Assembly: GCF_000750005.1 (NCBI RefSeq)
Contig: NZ_JPYA01000206.1
Coordinates: 1-15,224, forward strand
From: Geobacillus icigianus
Lineage (GTDB): Bacteria > Bacillota > Bacilli > Bacillales > Anoxybacillaceae
Direction: 5' to 3'
Length of the DNA: 15,224 nucleotides
The translations under genes and the position numbers were made by a program. Below are positions 1 to 7,844 of this stretch, in pieces. The number at the start of each line of letters is the position of its first letter. Within the stretch, counting starts at the first letter, position 1. Under the pieces are notes generated by a model. The model ran no database searches. It was not told the origin of the DNA and saw only the letters and a program-made list of their open reading frames with translations.

Positions 1-1008
1 CGATAAAAACGAAGCCAGCCCGGAAGCGACAAAATAGAGAACATCAATGTTTCAATCCCTCATAGGTACGATAAAAACTTCCCTCCCTTTTAATAAGCTC
101 TAAATCTCTCTTTCGTTTCAATCCCTCATAGGTACGATAAAAACCTCAATGTATCATATCGATCCGCCACCCAACGACGAGTTTCAATCCCTCATAGGTA
201 CGATAAAAACGTATGTAGCACAACATAGTTATGACAATCCTCCGAAGTTTCAATCCCTCATAGGTACGATAAAAACGGCGTTGCAACACAGAAAAACCAG
301 CCCAATGACAATAGTTTCAATCCCTCATAGGTACGATAAAAACCAGAAAAAGTTGACGGAACGACACTCCGCACAATCAAGTTTCAATCCCTCATAGGTA
401 CGATAAAAACAACGATTAGGAGTCAAAATCACGGATGCAAACGGGAGTTTCAATCCCTCATAGGTACGATAAAAACGCGTTGCCGGCGTGCGGGGCACAC
501 AGGCCGCACCCGTTTCAATCCCTCATAGGTACGATAAAAACGGGGAAGCAATCCCAAATAAAGCCAAGGAGGTTTGTTTCAATCCCTCATAGGTACGATA
601 AAAACCAATGGGTTCTTCACCGGCGGCAAGGCAGGCTTCAGTTTCAATCCCTCATAGGTACGATAAAAACTTCGATCCCTTTTTGCGTGAGGAACCAACG
701 GCGCTTTCTGTTTCAATCCCTCATAGGTACGATAAAAACCTTGATGGAAAAATTGAAGAGGTGTGGGACGATGAAGATGTTTCAATCCCTCATAGGTACG
801 ATAAAAACTTCTCTAGGTTTCGTTCTTGGTATTCTCCTATGGCCGTTTCAATCCCTCATAGGTACGATAAAAACCGTAAAGGTTTTGTTGGGGTTTCGCA
901 TTTTCATTAAGTGTTTCAATCCCTCATAGGTACGATAAAAACGTACCGGAGAAACATGATCGTGATGAGCACGGCCCAGTTTCAATCCCTCATAGGTACG
1001 ATAAAAAC
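1..1008 (-). CRISPR. CRISPR array, 15 full repeats plus a partial one at the left edge
   Basis: The 30-bp repeat (plus strand) starts GTTTCAATCC and ends CGATAAAAAC. Complete copies start at 49, 115, 181, 247, 314, 381, 447, 512, 576, 641, 710, 779, 845, 913 and 979, and bases 1-10 are the tail of another. All copies are identical. The 15 spacers are 34-39 bp and all differ. On the minus strand the repeat begins GTTTTTATCG and ends ATTGAAAC, the 8-nt handle typical of type I-B and type III crRNAs, so the array is assigned to the minus strand and the newest spacer should be 943-978. The array continues left of the window. No cas genes are visible, so the subtype is inferred from the repeat alone. 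Confidence 0.98.
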
Positions 1009-1055
1009 CCCAAAAAGTGTTGTCATATCAACCTTTTCCCTTCAATGTCATCATC

Positions 1056-1084
1056 AGAATAACACGTTTCGAAGATTCTGTCAA
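1056..1084 (-). promoter_or_regulatory. Sigma-A promoter of the CRISPR leader (minus strand)
   Basis: On the minus strand a perfect -35 TTGACA (1084-1079) is followed by a 17-bp spacer and a -10 TATTCT (1061-1056, four of six consensus positions). Predicted transcription starts near 1049, about 40 nt before the first repeat, and runs into the array. Its position and direction agree independently with the orientation deduced from the ATTGAAAC repeat end. Confidence 0.75.
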
Positions 1085-1131
1085 TGAAATCTCTCCTTGA
1101 TGGTTGTAGGGATCAAGCGATCAAAATCAAT

Positions 1132-1175
1132 GTCGTCGACCCCCTGGGGTTTTTGCGCGATTGGAGGTCGACGAC
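1132..1175. repeat. Perfect 10-bp inverted repeat upstream of the CRISPR promoter
   Basis: Left arm GTCGTCGACC (1132-1141) and right arm GGTCGACGAC (1166-1175) are exact reverse complements separated by 24 bp. The interval contains an inner CCCC-T-GGGG palindrome (1141-1149) followed by TTTTT. The element ends about 47 bp upstream of the -35 box of the leader promoter. It could be an operator, an RNA hairpin in read-through transcripts from jetD, or a conserved leader element. It lacks a T-tract after the right arm on the minus strand, so it is not a typical terminator for jet. Confidence 0.7.
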
Positions 1176-1351
1176 AAATGAAGACTGCTTCCTAGCGTTT
1201 GACTTGCCTTGTTTGCCGATTGCTATTTGCCTAAGCGAGGGTAAACGCTCGTCATGCGGTGAATAAGACCCGGGCGCCGCCTGCTCATCCATCGCGGGCA
1301 AGACGAATACAAACATTGGAATCCCAACACTTGCACGAACGGGGGCGAGTG

Positions 1352-2590
1352 CTAACTTTTTATGTCTCCAAGCAGTCGGCTGATGATCGCCTCTTGGTAT
1401 CCCGCTTTTTCGGTTTTCGCTATCGCTTCTTTCACTGGCTGCAGCGGCGTTGACGCTACGGAGGCGAGTTTGGCGAGCCGCTCCGGAGGCAAGTGAACCG
1501 ATGGGGTGGCGGCGAAGTAATCATCGACGCTGTAGCGCCATGGAACAGCCGCCGAGCCGTATCGCTCGAGAAAACGGTCGGCCATTTTCAAACCTTCCGG
1601 GTCAAAGTCGCCGGAGTAATGCAGCTTGGCGCCTGAAGCCGCGAGCAAATCAAGGAGCCGCATCGTCGCTAAATTCATTTGCCCGTTCGCGCAGACAAGC
1701 GGGGCGCGGGTGTCAAGCAAGGTCGAGAAAACGCCCGCGTTTTCGACGACGTATACGATGCCGCCGTTGGCTGGATAGGCGCGAATGAGCGACAACACGT
1801 CCCTTAGCGGTGCATTCAATGCGCTGTTGGCTTCGACGGCAGCGGTGAAGACCGGGTGAGGGCCTTTCTTCGTTTCGGCCAACAAGTTGGCGCAGGTGGC
1901 AAAGTTCAAAATATCCTCGCGGAGCAGGCCGACGGACTGCAGCAATTCATTGACGCTCTCTACAGAGGTCACATCCCACTCGCCTAGCACGGTTGCTTGC
2001 AAGGCCGACAGCAACACCTTGCCGGGGAGCGTTGACAGGTCAAAAGCGTGTGGATCACCGGCGATACGCTGGGCAAACAATGGGAGCCGTTCATACGAGC
2101 CGAGCGGCAAGCGGCGAAGGGCGGCGCCGACAAGACGGATCGCCGCCGCCAACTCTTCGCGGTTTGCCTCATACGCTGCTTGGATGAACCGTTGGCCACA
2201 AATGTCTTCAAGCCAAGGGTGCTCGTGGGCGAGATGCCCGAAAAACCGCTCCCGCTCCTTTTCGGCCGCCTGACGCTGTTCTTTTTTCGGCACGAGCGGC
2301 TCACCGAAATAGTGCTCGAGCAGCTCGATGAGGCCAACGCCGGCAAACCGTGTTCGTTCGAGCTGCCGTTCAAAGGCGGGCAGGGAAACGCGGGAAACGT
2401 CTCGGCCGAAAAAGGCAGCGATGGCTTCGCGCTCGTTCTCGCTGAACGATGCCAAGGAGACGACGCCACCAACACGACCGAGCGACTCGTATTTCCTCTT
2501 CATCTCGACAAACAAACGGTGAAAGCCCAGTTCGGAACGGAAAAAGGCAGCGGCCTCTTCGGCCCGGTTCATGTCTCGATCAACTCCCAT
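1352..2590 (-). CDS. jetD: JetD, Wadjet type I Toprim nuclease (TIGR02679/DUF2399 family)
   Basis: JetD is the nuclease of Wadjet, the subunit that cuts circular plasmid DNA after JetABC has reeled it in. The 412-residue product has the DUF2399/Toprim signature near the C terminus: VVENAGVF with the catalytic glutamate at E283, and SGDFDPEG with the DxD pair D328/D330. The N-terminal ~270 residues are mostly helical and should form the DNA-binding arm, as in topoisomerase VI A-like proteins (family knowledge). It is the last gene of jetABCD. The start is ambiguous. ATG 2590 gives a 22-nt overlap with jetC and has GAGG just upstream. ATG 2572 gives an ATGA overlap like the jetB/jetC junction and a 406-residue protein. 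All catalytic residues are intact. Confidence 0.93.
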   Translation of the reverse strand: MGVDRDMNRAEEAAAFFRSELGFHRLFVEMKRKYESLGRVGGVVSLASFSENEREAIAAFFGRDVSRVSLPAFERQLERTRFAGVGLIELLEHYFGEPLVPKKEQRQAAEKERERFFGHLAHEHPWLEDICGQRFIQAAYEANREELAAAIRLVGAALRRLPLGSYERLPLFAQRIAGDPHAFDLSTLPGKVLLSALQATVLGEWDVTSVESVNELLQSVGLLREDILNFATCANLLAETKKGPHPVFTAAVEANSALNAPLRDVLSLIRAYPANGGIVYVVENAGVFSTLLDTRAPLVCANGQMNLATMRLLDLLAASGAKLHYSGDFDPEGLKMADRFLERYGSAAVPWRYSVDDYFAATPSVHLPPERLAKLASVASTPLQPVKEAIAKTEKAGYQEAIISRLLGDIKS

Positions 2591-5500
2591 TCTTCCTCAT
2601 TCGCTACTAATTGCTTGATGCGCCCGTTCCAATAATACTGGATGACGGTGACAAACGGCGCATTGCGCGGACGGACGAGCTCGCAAATCGACAGGGCCGG
2701 CACGGTGTCGTAGTCACCCCAAAGCGCCTGCGAGTTCATGATGTAGTTAAAGCCGAGCTGTTCAACAAGGCCGAACATCATGCGGATGTTGTTTTCATCG
2801 ACGCCGGCGAACGCTTCATCAAGCGAGATGATGTACGGCGCATCATCGCCTGCTTCCTGATAGCGTGAATACGCCGCCGCAAACAGCGGAATGTACATCG
2901 CCAACGCTTTTTCCCCGCCGCTGAACCGATAAAAGCGTTGGTTTGTCAGTTCGCGCTTCGGTTCGTGTTCTTTTTCATAGTAGAGGGTAAACGAAAACCA
3001 TTTCCGATAGTCGAGCACTTCTTTTATAATTTGATGAAGCGTGTTGCCTTGGCCGCGTTCCTCAAGCAGTTCGCGGGCGCGGGCGATTTTCGAGCGGAAA
3101 TGGTTCGTCACCCGCTGCAAATCTTCCTCCTTGAGCAGCCGTGAATCCATCCGCAGCAACCCCACCAGCTCTTTCGTGTCGAGCTCGTCTTCCGTCTCCG
3201 CCGTTTTCGGCTTCCATTGAATGGATAGAACGAGGCTCGATGACGTATCGATTTCGCTCATCCGCTTGTTCATGTCGTTCACCCATCGCTCCGCGCGTTG
3301 GATGCGGCTGCGCAAAATGCGGCCGACCGACTTTAAAATGACTTCTTCGTACAGTTCCCGGTCTTGTTCTTTCATATACTCGTGCTGCAACGCGATTTCC
3401 CGCTCAACTTCCGCCAAAACGACAGACGGCGTGGCACGCTGCCCTTTGTAGTCAAGGAAAATGACGTTTCGCTCTTGTTTTTCCCTCCAATCAGCTGCTT
3501 TCATCGCCATTTCGTCGTCCGGCGCCGCGGTGCTCCATTCTTTCTCCTCGAACGGGAGCGATTCGAACGTCGCCCGGTATTCGGTCAAATTGGATGATTC
3601 TTGGAAAAAGATTGTGTTCAGCCGAGCCAGCAGCGAAGAGCGGCTGTCTTTCAACGTTCCCCCATACCGCTGTTTCGCTTCGCTCGCCTGCTCGCGAAGC
3701 GGACGCGAACGGTCCAGCTCCACCAACTTGAGCGCCGCCTCACGGGCAAAGGCCTGCTCCCATGCGGCGGCCAGCTCGCGAGCGAACGTTGCCCGTTTCT
3801 CTCCTTGTTCCCGTTCTTCGGCAAGACGCGCAAGGCGCTGTTCGGTCCGCGCCCGCTCGTTGACTAGACGCGGAACTGCCTCGCGCAGAGCGCTGAGCCG
3901 CTCCCGCACGCGGGCGATTTCCGCGCGAATGTCATCCGCCCCCATTTGTTGGAGCGTTCGTTCGATCTCAGCCATGCGGAGCGCCAGACGTTCGTCTTCA
4001 TCGAGCAGGCGATTCCGCTCCCCTTTGGCCTCATCGATGTCGTCGCGAAGCTCCTGCAGCTGCTCGCGCTGCTGGGTGATCATCACCGCGACATAGAGCG
4101 CTTCTCGAACATGCACTTCCAGTTCATGCAAAAAGCGGAGATACGATTTCATCGCCAAGCGGGCTCGATCGCATCCTTCCACGGAAAACGCCACGTCAAG
4201 CCCTGCCGATTGCTCGCGCAACGTTTGCTTGAGGTGCTGCCACTCGCGAGCGAGTCGGGATACCTTTTCTTGTTGCCGCTGCCAGTCGCGCTCTTTGCTT
4301 TCCGCGCGGCGGCGCGCTTCCTCCCGTTCCTCAAACGCCGCGCGCACATCGCGGTCGGATGGAAACGCGGCAAACCACTCCGCCAATGCGGCGATATGAG
4401 CTTCCACCGCTTTGTGTTCCGCCTGCAGGCGGTCAAGCGCTTGCCGCAAGGAAGCGATCTCTTCTTCCAATGAAGCGATCTTCTCCATCCGCCACCGCCG
4501 CCTTGCCGTGCGGCCGATGAACATGGCGCGCTCGCGGGCGGGCGCATGACCGCGTACGAGACCAAGCGCATAGCGTCCAGCTTCATTAAGCGTCATGCCA
4601 CCGTCTTGCGCCTCATCGGCAATGACAATGCTGCGAAGCACGGCATCAATCCGCTCCGCAGCGACAGGGACACCTGCATCTGGCTGGAGATAATCGGCCA
4701 ACGTATGCGCCATATGCACCGGGTTCGGGACGAGCACCCGGTCATACGTCACCGCCATATCGCGGTCAATGATCAGCGCATCGAGCAGTCCGGCATGGGC
4801 GAGCGCCGATTCGATCCGCTCGCGGACAGGCTCCGGCACATGGTCGAAAAATTCGACTGCCGCATACAGCGGAACGGAAACAACTCCTTGTTGCTCCAAC
4901 TCTGCGCGCATGGCGTCCGTCTGTGGATCGCGTTCCGGTTCTGGGTCTTGTTCTGTCTGCCAATGGCGAAGCTCCTGCTCGCGCTCGGCGAGCTGGCCGC
5001 CAAGCAAGCGCATTTCGTGTTCAAGCCGCCATTTTTCATCGTTTTTCTTCCCGACGGCATCATAATACGCCGCCGTGAACGGCTGCTTGAGGTCATCGAT
5101 GGAATATTGATCATACAAGCCGTCCGTCTGTCGCAAAAACGTCTGAATGCGCGCTTCGTCCACCGTGACGCCGCCACGCTCCAGCCAAGCGAGCACCGCT
5201 TGTTCCCACCGCTCTTTTTCTTGGTCAAGCAGTTCGTCCCATTTCCGGTATTGATGCCGCCATTCGTCAACTTCCCGCTGCAGTTCGCCTGCTTCTTTGC
5301 TTGCTTCTTCATAGCGCGCTTGCAGTCCCTCATGACGCCGCCAAAGGTCGGCGAGCGCTTCGAGCCGTTCCGCATGGCGGTCCGCTTCCTGCTTCCAAAC
5401 CGTAAACGGAAATTCGCGCTGTTGACGATGATGACGGAGAAAATCGCCTTCATTCACTTCATGGCCGGCAAACGCCCCTTCGTCCGCGTCGGCGCGCAAC

Positions 5501-6690
5501 TGCGCCAACGTCTCTTCCACCTTCCGTTCCAGCTCATCGAGGCGCGCTTCCGCCTCATCAATTTGATGGCGGCGCTGCCGTTCAAGCCGCTCCTTCTCTT
5601 CGATCACCCGCTCTTGCCGCTCCCGCCGCCTCGCTAGGTCGCGCTGCTGTTCCTTTAACTTTTCGTACGTTTCGGCTTGTTGAAAGACTTCATGGCCCGC
5701 AAGCTCCACTTCCCGTGCACGCAACACGTCTTCTTCACGACTGAGGCGGATGATCTCCTCATCCAACTCATCAAGCCGCTGCCGCGCTTTGTTCTCCTCT
5801 TCTGATCTTGTTCGCTGCTCAGCGGCGAGCTGTTCGGCTCGTTGGACCGCTTTCTCGTATTCCACGGCTTTTTCGGCAATCATATATTCATTGTAATGAC
5901 GGTAATGGTCGCAAAGCCGCTTGAGCGCCCGCGCATCACGCTCGAGCTGCTCCAGCTGCTGCTTTGCTTGGTCCATATTTTCAATCGTCTCGGACAAATG
6001 GCGCAATTCCTCATCGGTTAACGGCGGCAATGCGCTTTCCAAAATTTCGTAAATCACCGTCGGCTTGAAATCTTTCGATAATTTCGGGCTCCGCAATTGA
6101 ATCAACAGCTCGATCAACTCTTGAAACGCCTCGAGCGATTCGAAGCGGAACACATGCTTATTGACGAGCTCCATATATTCTTTTTGCGTCTCGACCACCG
6201 TTCCCCCAGCGCCGAGCGCATCGGCGAGCTCGCGCTTTGTCAAAGGAATTTTCTCGCCTGTTTTTTCTTTTTTGTACAAGTCAACATCATGGCCGATGCG
6301 GCGGTTGTCCAAAATGACAAAGCCCCAAAAGTCGAGATTTTTTTGCCGTTTCGCTCGCAAACCGATGCCGGTCGTAAGATATTGATCGGTTTCGGTCCGC
6401 TTATATTCGAGAAACAAATAACCGGTCCGCTCATCGCGGTTGACGACATCTTTTTCCCCGAGCAAGTAATCTTCCATTCGCCGCGCCCGCGAACCGAACG
6501 GATCGAGCCGGTCGGGCGTCTTTTTCCCGTCAAGCAGCACCGGGATCAAGCTTTGCATCGTCACCGATTTGCCCGCTCCATTGCTTCCGCGCAAAAACAA
6601 CTTTCCGTCGGCAAAATGAAAATATTGTTCATCATAATACCAGAAATTGATCAATCCCGCGCGATGCAACATCCATCGATCTGCCATCAT
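2569..6690 (-). CDS. jetC: JetC, Wadjet type I SMC/MukB-like ATPase (TIGR02680 family)
   Basis: JetC is the motor of Wadjet, an SMC-like protein that with JetA and JetB extrudes DNA loops at the expense of ATP. From ATG 6690 the product is 1373 residues. Walker A GSNGAGKS is at 35-42 near the N terminus. The ABC signature FSGGEKA (about 1256-1262) and Walker B IISLDEAF with D1291/E1292 lie near the C terminus, the split-head layout of SMC proteins. Between them are two long Glu/Arg/Gln-rich coiled coils around a less charged middle (hinge) region. The open frame reaches back to 6870, but that stretch lies over jetB codons, is Gly/Arg/Pro-rich and lacks a ribosome site. AGGGAG precedes ATGATG at 6690/6687. 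The first ATG overlaps the jetB TGA as ATGA, so translation is probably coupled. Confidence 0.95.
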   Translation of the reverse strand: MMADRWMLHRAGLINFWYYDEQYFHFADGKLFLRGSNGAGKSVTMQSLIPVLLDGKKTPDRLDPFGSRARRMEDYLLGEKDVVNRDERTGYLFLEYKRTETDQYLTTGIGLRAKRQKNLDFWGFVILDNRRIGHDVDLYKKEKTGEKIPLTKRELADALGAGGTVVETQKEYMELVNKHVFRFESLEAFQELIELLIQLRSPKLSKDFKPTVIYEILESALPPLTDEELRHLSETIENMDQAKQQLEQLERDARALKRLCDHYRHYNEYMIAEKAVEYEKAVQRAEQLAAEQRTRSEEENKARQRLDELDEEIIRLSREEDVLRAREVELAGHEVFQQAETYEKLKEQQRDLARRRERQERVIEEKERLERQRRHQIDEAEARLDELERKVEETLAQLRADADEGAFAGHEVNEGDFLRHHRQQREFPFTVWKQEADRHAERLEALADLWRRHEGLQARYEEASKEAGELQREVDEWRHQYRKWDELLDQEKERWEQAVLAWLERGGVTVDEARIQTFLRQTDGLYDQYSIDDLKQPFTAAYYDAVGKKNDEKWRLEHEMRLLGGQLAEREQELRHWQTEQDPEPERDPQTDAMRAELEQQGVVSVPLYAAVEFFDHVPEPVRERIESALAHAGLLDALIIDRDMAVTYDRVLVPNPVHMAHTLADYLQPDAGVPVAAERIDAVLRSIVIADEAQDGGMTLNEAGRYALGLVRGHAPARERAMFIGRTARRRWRMEKIASLEEEIASLRQALDRLQAEHKAVEAHIAALAEWFAAFPSDRDVRAAFEEREEARRRAESKERDWQRQQEKVSRLAREWQHLKQTLREQSAGLDVAFSVEGCDRARLAMKSYLRFLHELEVHVREALYVAVMITQQREQLQELRDDIDEAKGERNRLLDEDERLALRMAEIERTLQQMGADDIRAEIARVRERLSALREAVPRLVNERARTEQRLARLAEEREQGEKRATFARELAAAWEQAFAREAALKLVELDRSRPLREQASEAKQRYGGTLKDSRSSLLARLNTIFFQESSNLTEYRATFESLPFEEKEWSTAAPDDEMAMKAADWREKQERNVIFLDYKGQRATPSVVLAEVEREIALQHEYMKEQDRELYEEVILKSVGRILRSRIQRAERWVNDMNKRMSEIDTSSSLVLSIQWKPKTAETEDELDTKELVGLLRMDSRLLKEEDLQRVTNHFRSKIARARELLEERGQGNTLHQIIKEVLDYRKWFSFTLYYEKEHEPKRELTNQRFYRFSGGEKALAMYIPLFAAAYSRYQEAGDDAPYIISLDEAFAGVDENNIRMMFGLVEQLGFNYIMNSQALWGDYDTVPALSICELVRPRNAPFVTVIQYYWNGRIKQLVANEEEWELIET

Positions 6691-7844
6691 AGCTCCCTCT
6701 CTTTCGCTTGAAAATCGTCCGGGTATCGCCCACAAAGCCGCCCAAGGAGCGGGTAGAGGACGACCATGCCCGTCTCGGGATCCGTGTCTGCCATTCGCCA
6801 TGCTTCGAGCTCCGCCAGCACCTCGCGAGCTAACTCCGCAAGCGATGCTTCGCGATGCGTCTTCCCCCATCCAGCTTCGTAACGACGCTTCGTATCGGCG
6901 AGCGATTCAGAAAACTGCGCCGGCGTCAGCCAAAGGCGCCCGTACTCGTCCGGCGGAAAGGACGCCAACCGCTCGCGGACGACGGCGGCAAAATGAAGGA
7001 TGATGTCAGATGTCCCTTTTAGATCGGGAAAAAGCGTATACGGCGCCTGCCGTTCCGGAATCGTCAACATGGCGACGTTTTTGTACAGCTCATATCGAAA
7101 CGGCGTATGGGACTCAATATCCTCACGCAGCCGATGCCGGAAGTTGCGCAAGTAATAAAAATCTTGCTCGTCGCCTTCTGTTCGGTGCACAGCCGGTGAT
7201 AAAAACAGCTTCCGGTACAGACGATGGCGCCGGTAATCTTGCGGCGCTGCTTTCCATTCTTCCGCCAACAGTTCATCAATCGACGTATATTGCAGCAAGT
7301 CTTTCGGATATGTGCGCATAAAGTAGCGCGCCAACACCGACACTTCATAAAGCGCTTCTTCGTCCGCATGTTGCGCGAACGCTTCGATCTCTCCATCCAT
7401 CCGGCGGATCAGTCCGATTTGTTCCGCTGTTTTCAGCACGCGAATGAGCGCGCGCCGCTGCGAATAGTTCGTCCAATCGACCGGCACATCGCCCGGATAC
7501 ATGGCGCGGATTTCCTCGCATACATCGGAAAGCAAAAATTTTTCTTCAACCGCCTTGCTTTCAACATACGCCATCAAGCAGCAAAACAGCGCATAGTCGA
7601 GCGGCTCTTGAAACGACGGAATCCCCATCCACGGCTCCGGCTCAGCCGGAATTTTTTCGAGCTTCGCGAAATGCCGGTGCACGATCAAGCGGTAGCCGAA
7701 CTTCTCCTCGACATATCTTTTGAGCACGTGTTCGCGTTCGCGGACAAGCTGATACCGTTCCGGGTCGGCGTCGCGGACGATCCAAAATTGTTCAAACAGC
7801 GCCGCCAACGCTTCTTTTGCCTTGTCATCAAACGCCGTCTCCAT
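6687..7844 (-). CDS. jetB: JetB, Wadjet type I MukE/KITE-like subunit (TIGR02678/DUF2398 family)
   Basis: The 385-residue product matches the DUF2398 layout. An N-terminal helical part carries a charged LVREREHVLKRYVEEKFGYR stretch (about 33-52). A predicted winged helix lies around 103-150, with FLLSDVCEEI near its start and ALIRVLKTAEQIGL near its end. In Wadjet this subunit is the MukE-like KITE protein that binds the JetA kleisin and DNA and bridges the JetC heads (family knowledge). The start at 7844 is supported by GGAGG eight bases upstream and overlaps the jetA stop by 17 nt. Its own TGA (6689-6687) overlaps the jetC start. Assignment rests on order, size, neighbours and recognised sequence style, not on a database search. 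Confidence 0.92.
   Translation of the reverse strand: METAFDDKAKEALAALFEQFWIVRDADPERYQLVREREHVLKRYVEEKFGYRLIVHRHFAKLEKIPAEPEPWMGIPSFQEPLDYALFCCLMAYVESKAVEEKFLLSDVCEEIRAMYPGDVPVDWTNYSQRRALIRVLKTAEQIGLIRRMDGEIEAFAQHADEEALYEVSVLARYFMRTYPKDLLQYTSIDELLAEEWKAAPQDYRRHRLYRKLFLSPAVHRTEGDEQDFYYLRNFRHRLREDIESHTPFRYELYKNVAMLTIPERQAPYTLFPDLKGTSDIILHFAAVVRERLASFPPDEYGRLWLTPAQFSESLADTKRRYEAGWGKTHREASLAELAREVLAELEAWRMADTDPETGMVVLYPLLGRLCGRYPDDFQAKEREL

Larger units (their letters stand above)
1009..1351 (-). other. CRISPR leader and intergenic region downstream of jetD
   Basis: These 343 bp lie between the first repeat and the jetD stop codon. I see no convincing gene: the short ORFs on either strand lack a good ribosome binding site and resemble nothing I know. 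The part nearest the array (1009-1084) holds the leader promoter and an AT-rich untranslated stretch. The part at 1132-1175 holds a perfect inverted repeat. The remainder (1176-1351) shows no clear T-tailed hairpin that would end jet operon transcription. Confidence 0.7.

Noticed and set aside
149..929. Long open frames through the CRISPR array with repeating FQSLIGTIKT and VSIPHRYDKN peptides
   Set aside because: They are the 30-bp CRISPR repeat translated in different frames, with no ribosome sites; not proteins.
1084..1453. Short ORFs on both strands between the array and jetD
   Set aside because: No good ribosome sites, no recognisable protein, and they overlap the leader promoter, the inverted repeat or the end of jetD.
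2048..6711. Many plus-strand open frames opposite jetB, jetC and jetD, including one of 363 codons
   Set aside because: Antisense shadows of GC-rich coiled-coil coding sequence; the minus-strand frames carry clear protein motifs.
6691..6870. 60-codon N-terminal extension of jetC
   Set aside because: It lies over jetB codons in another frame, has no ribosome site, and normal JetC length is reached from the ATG at 6690.
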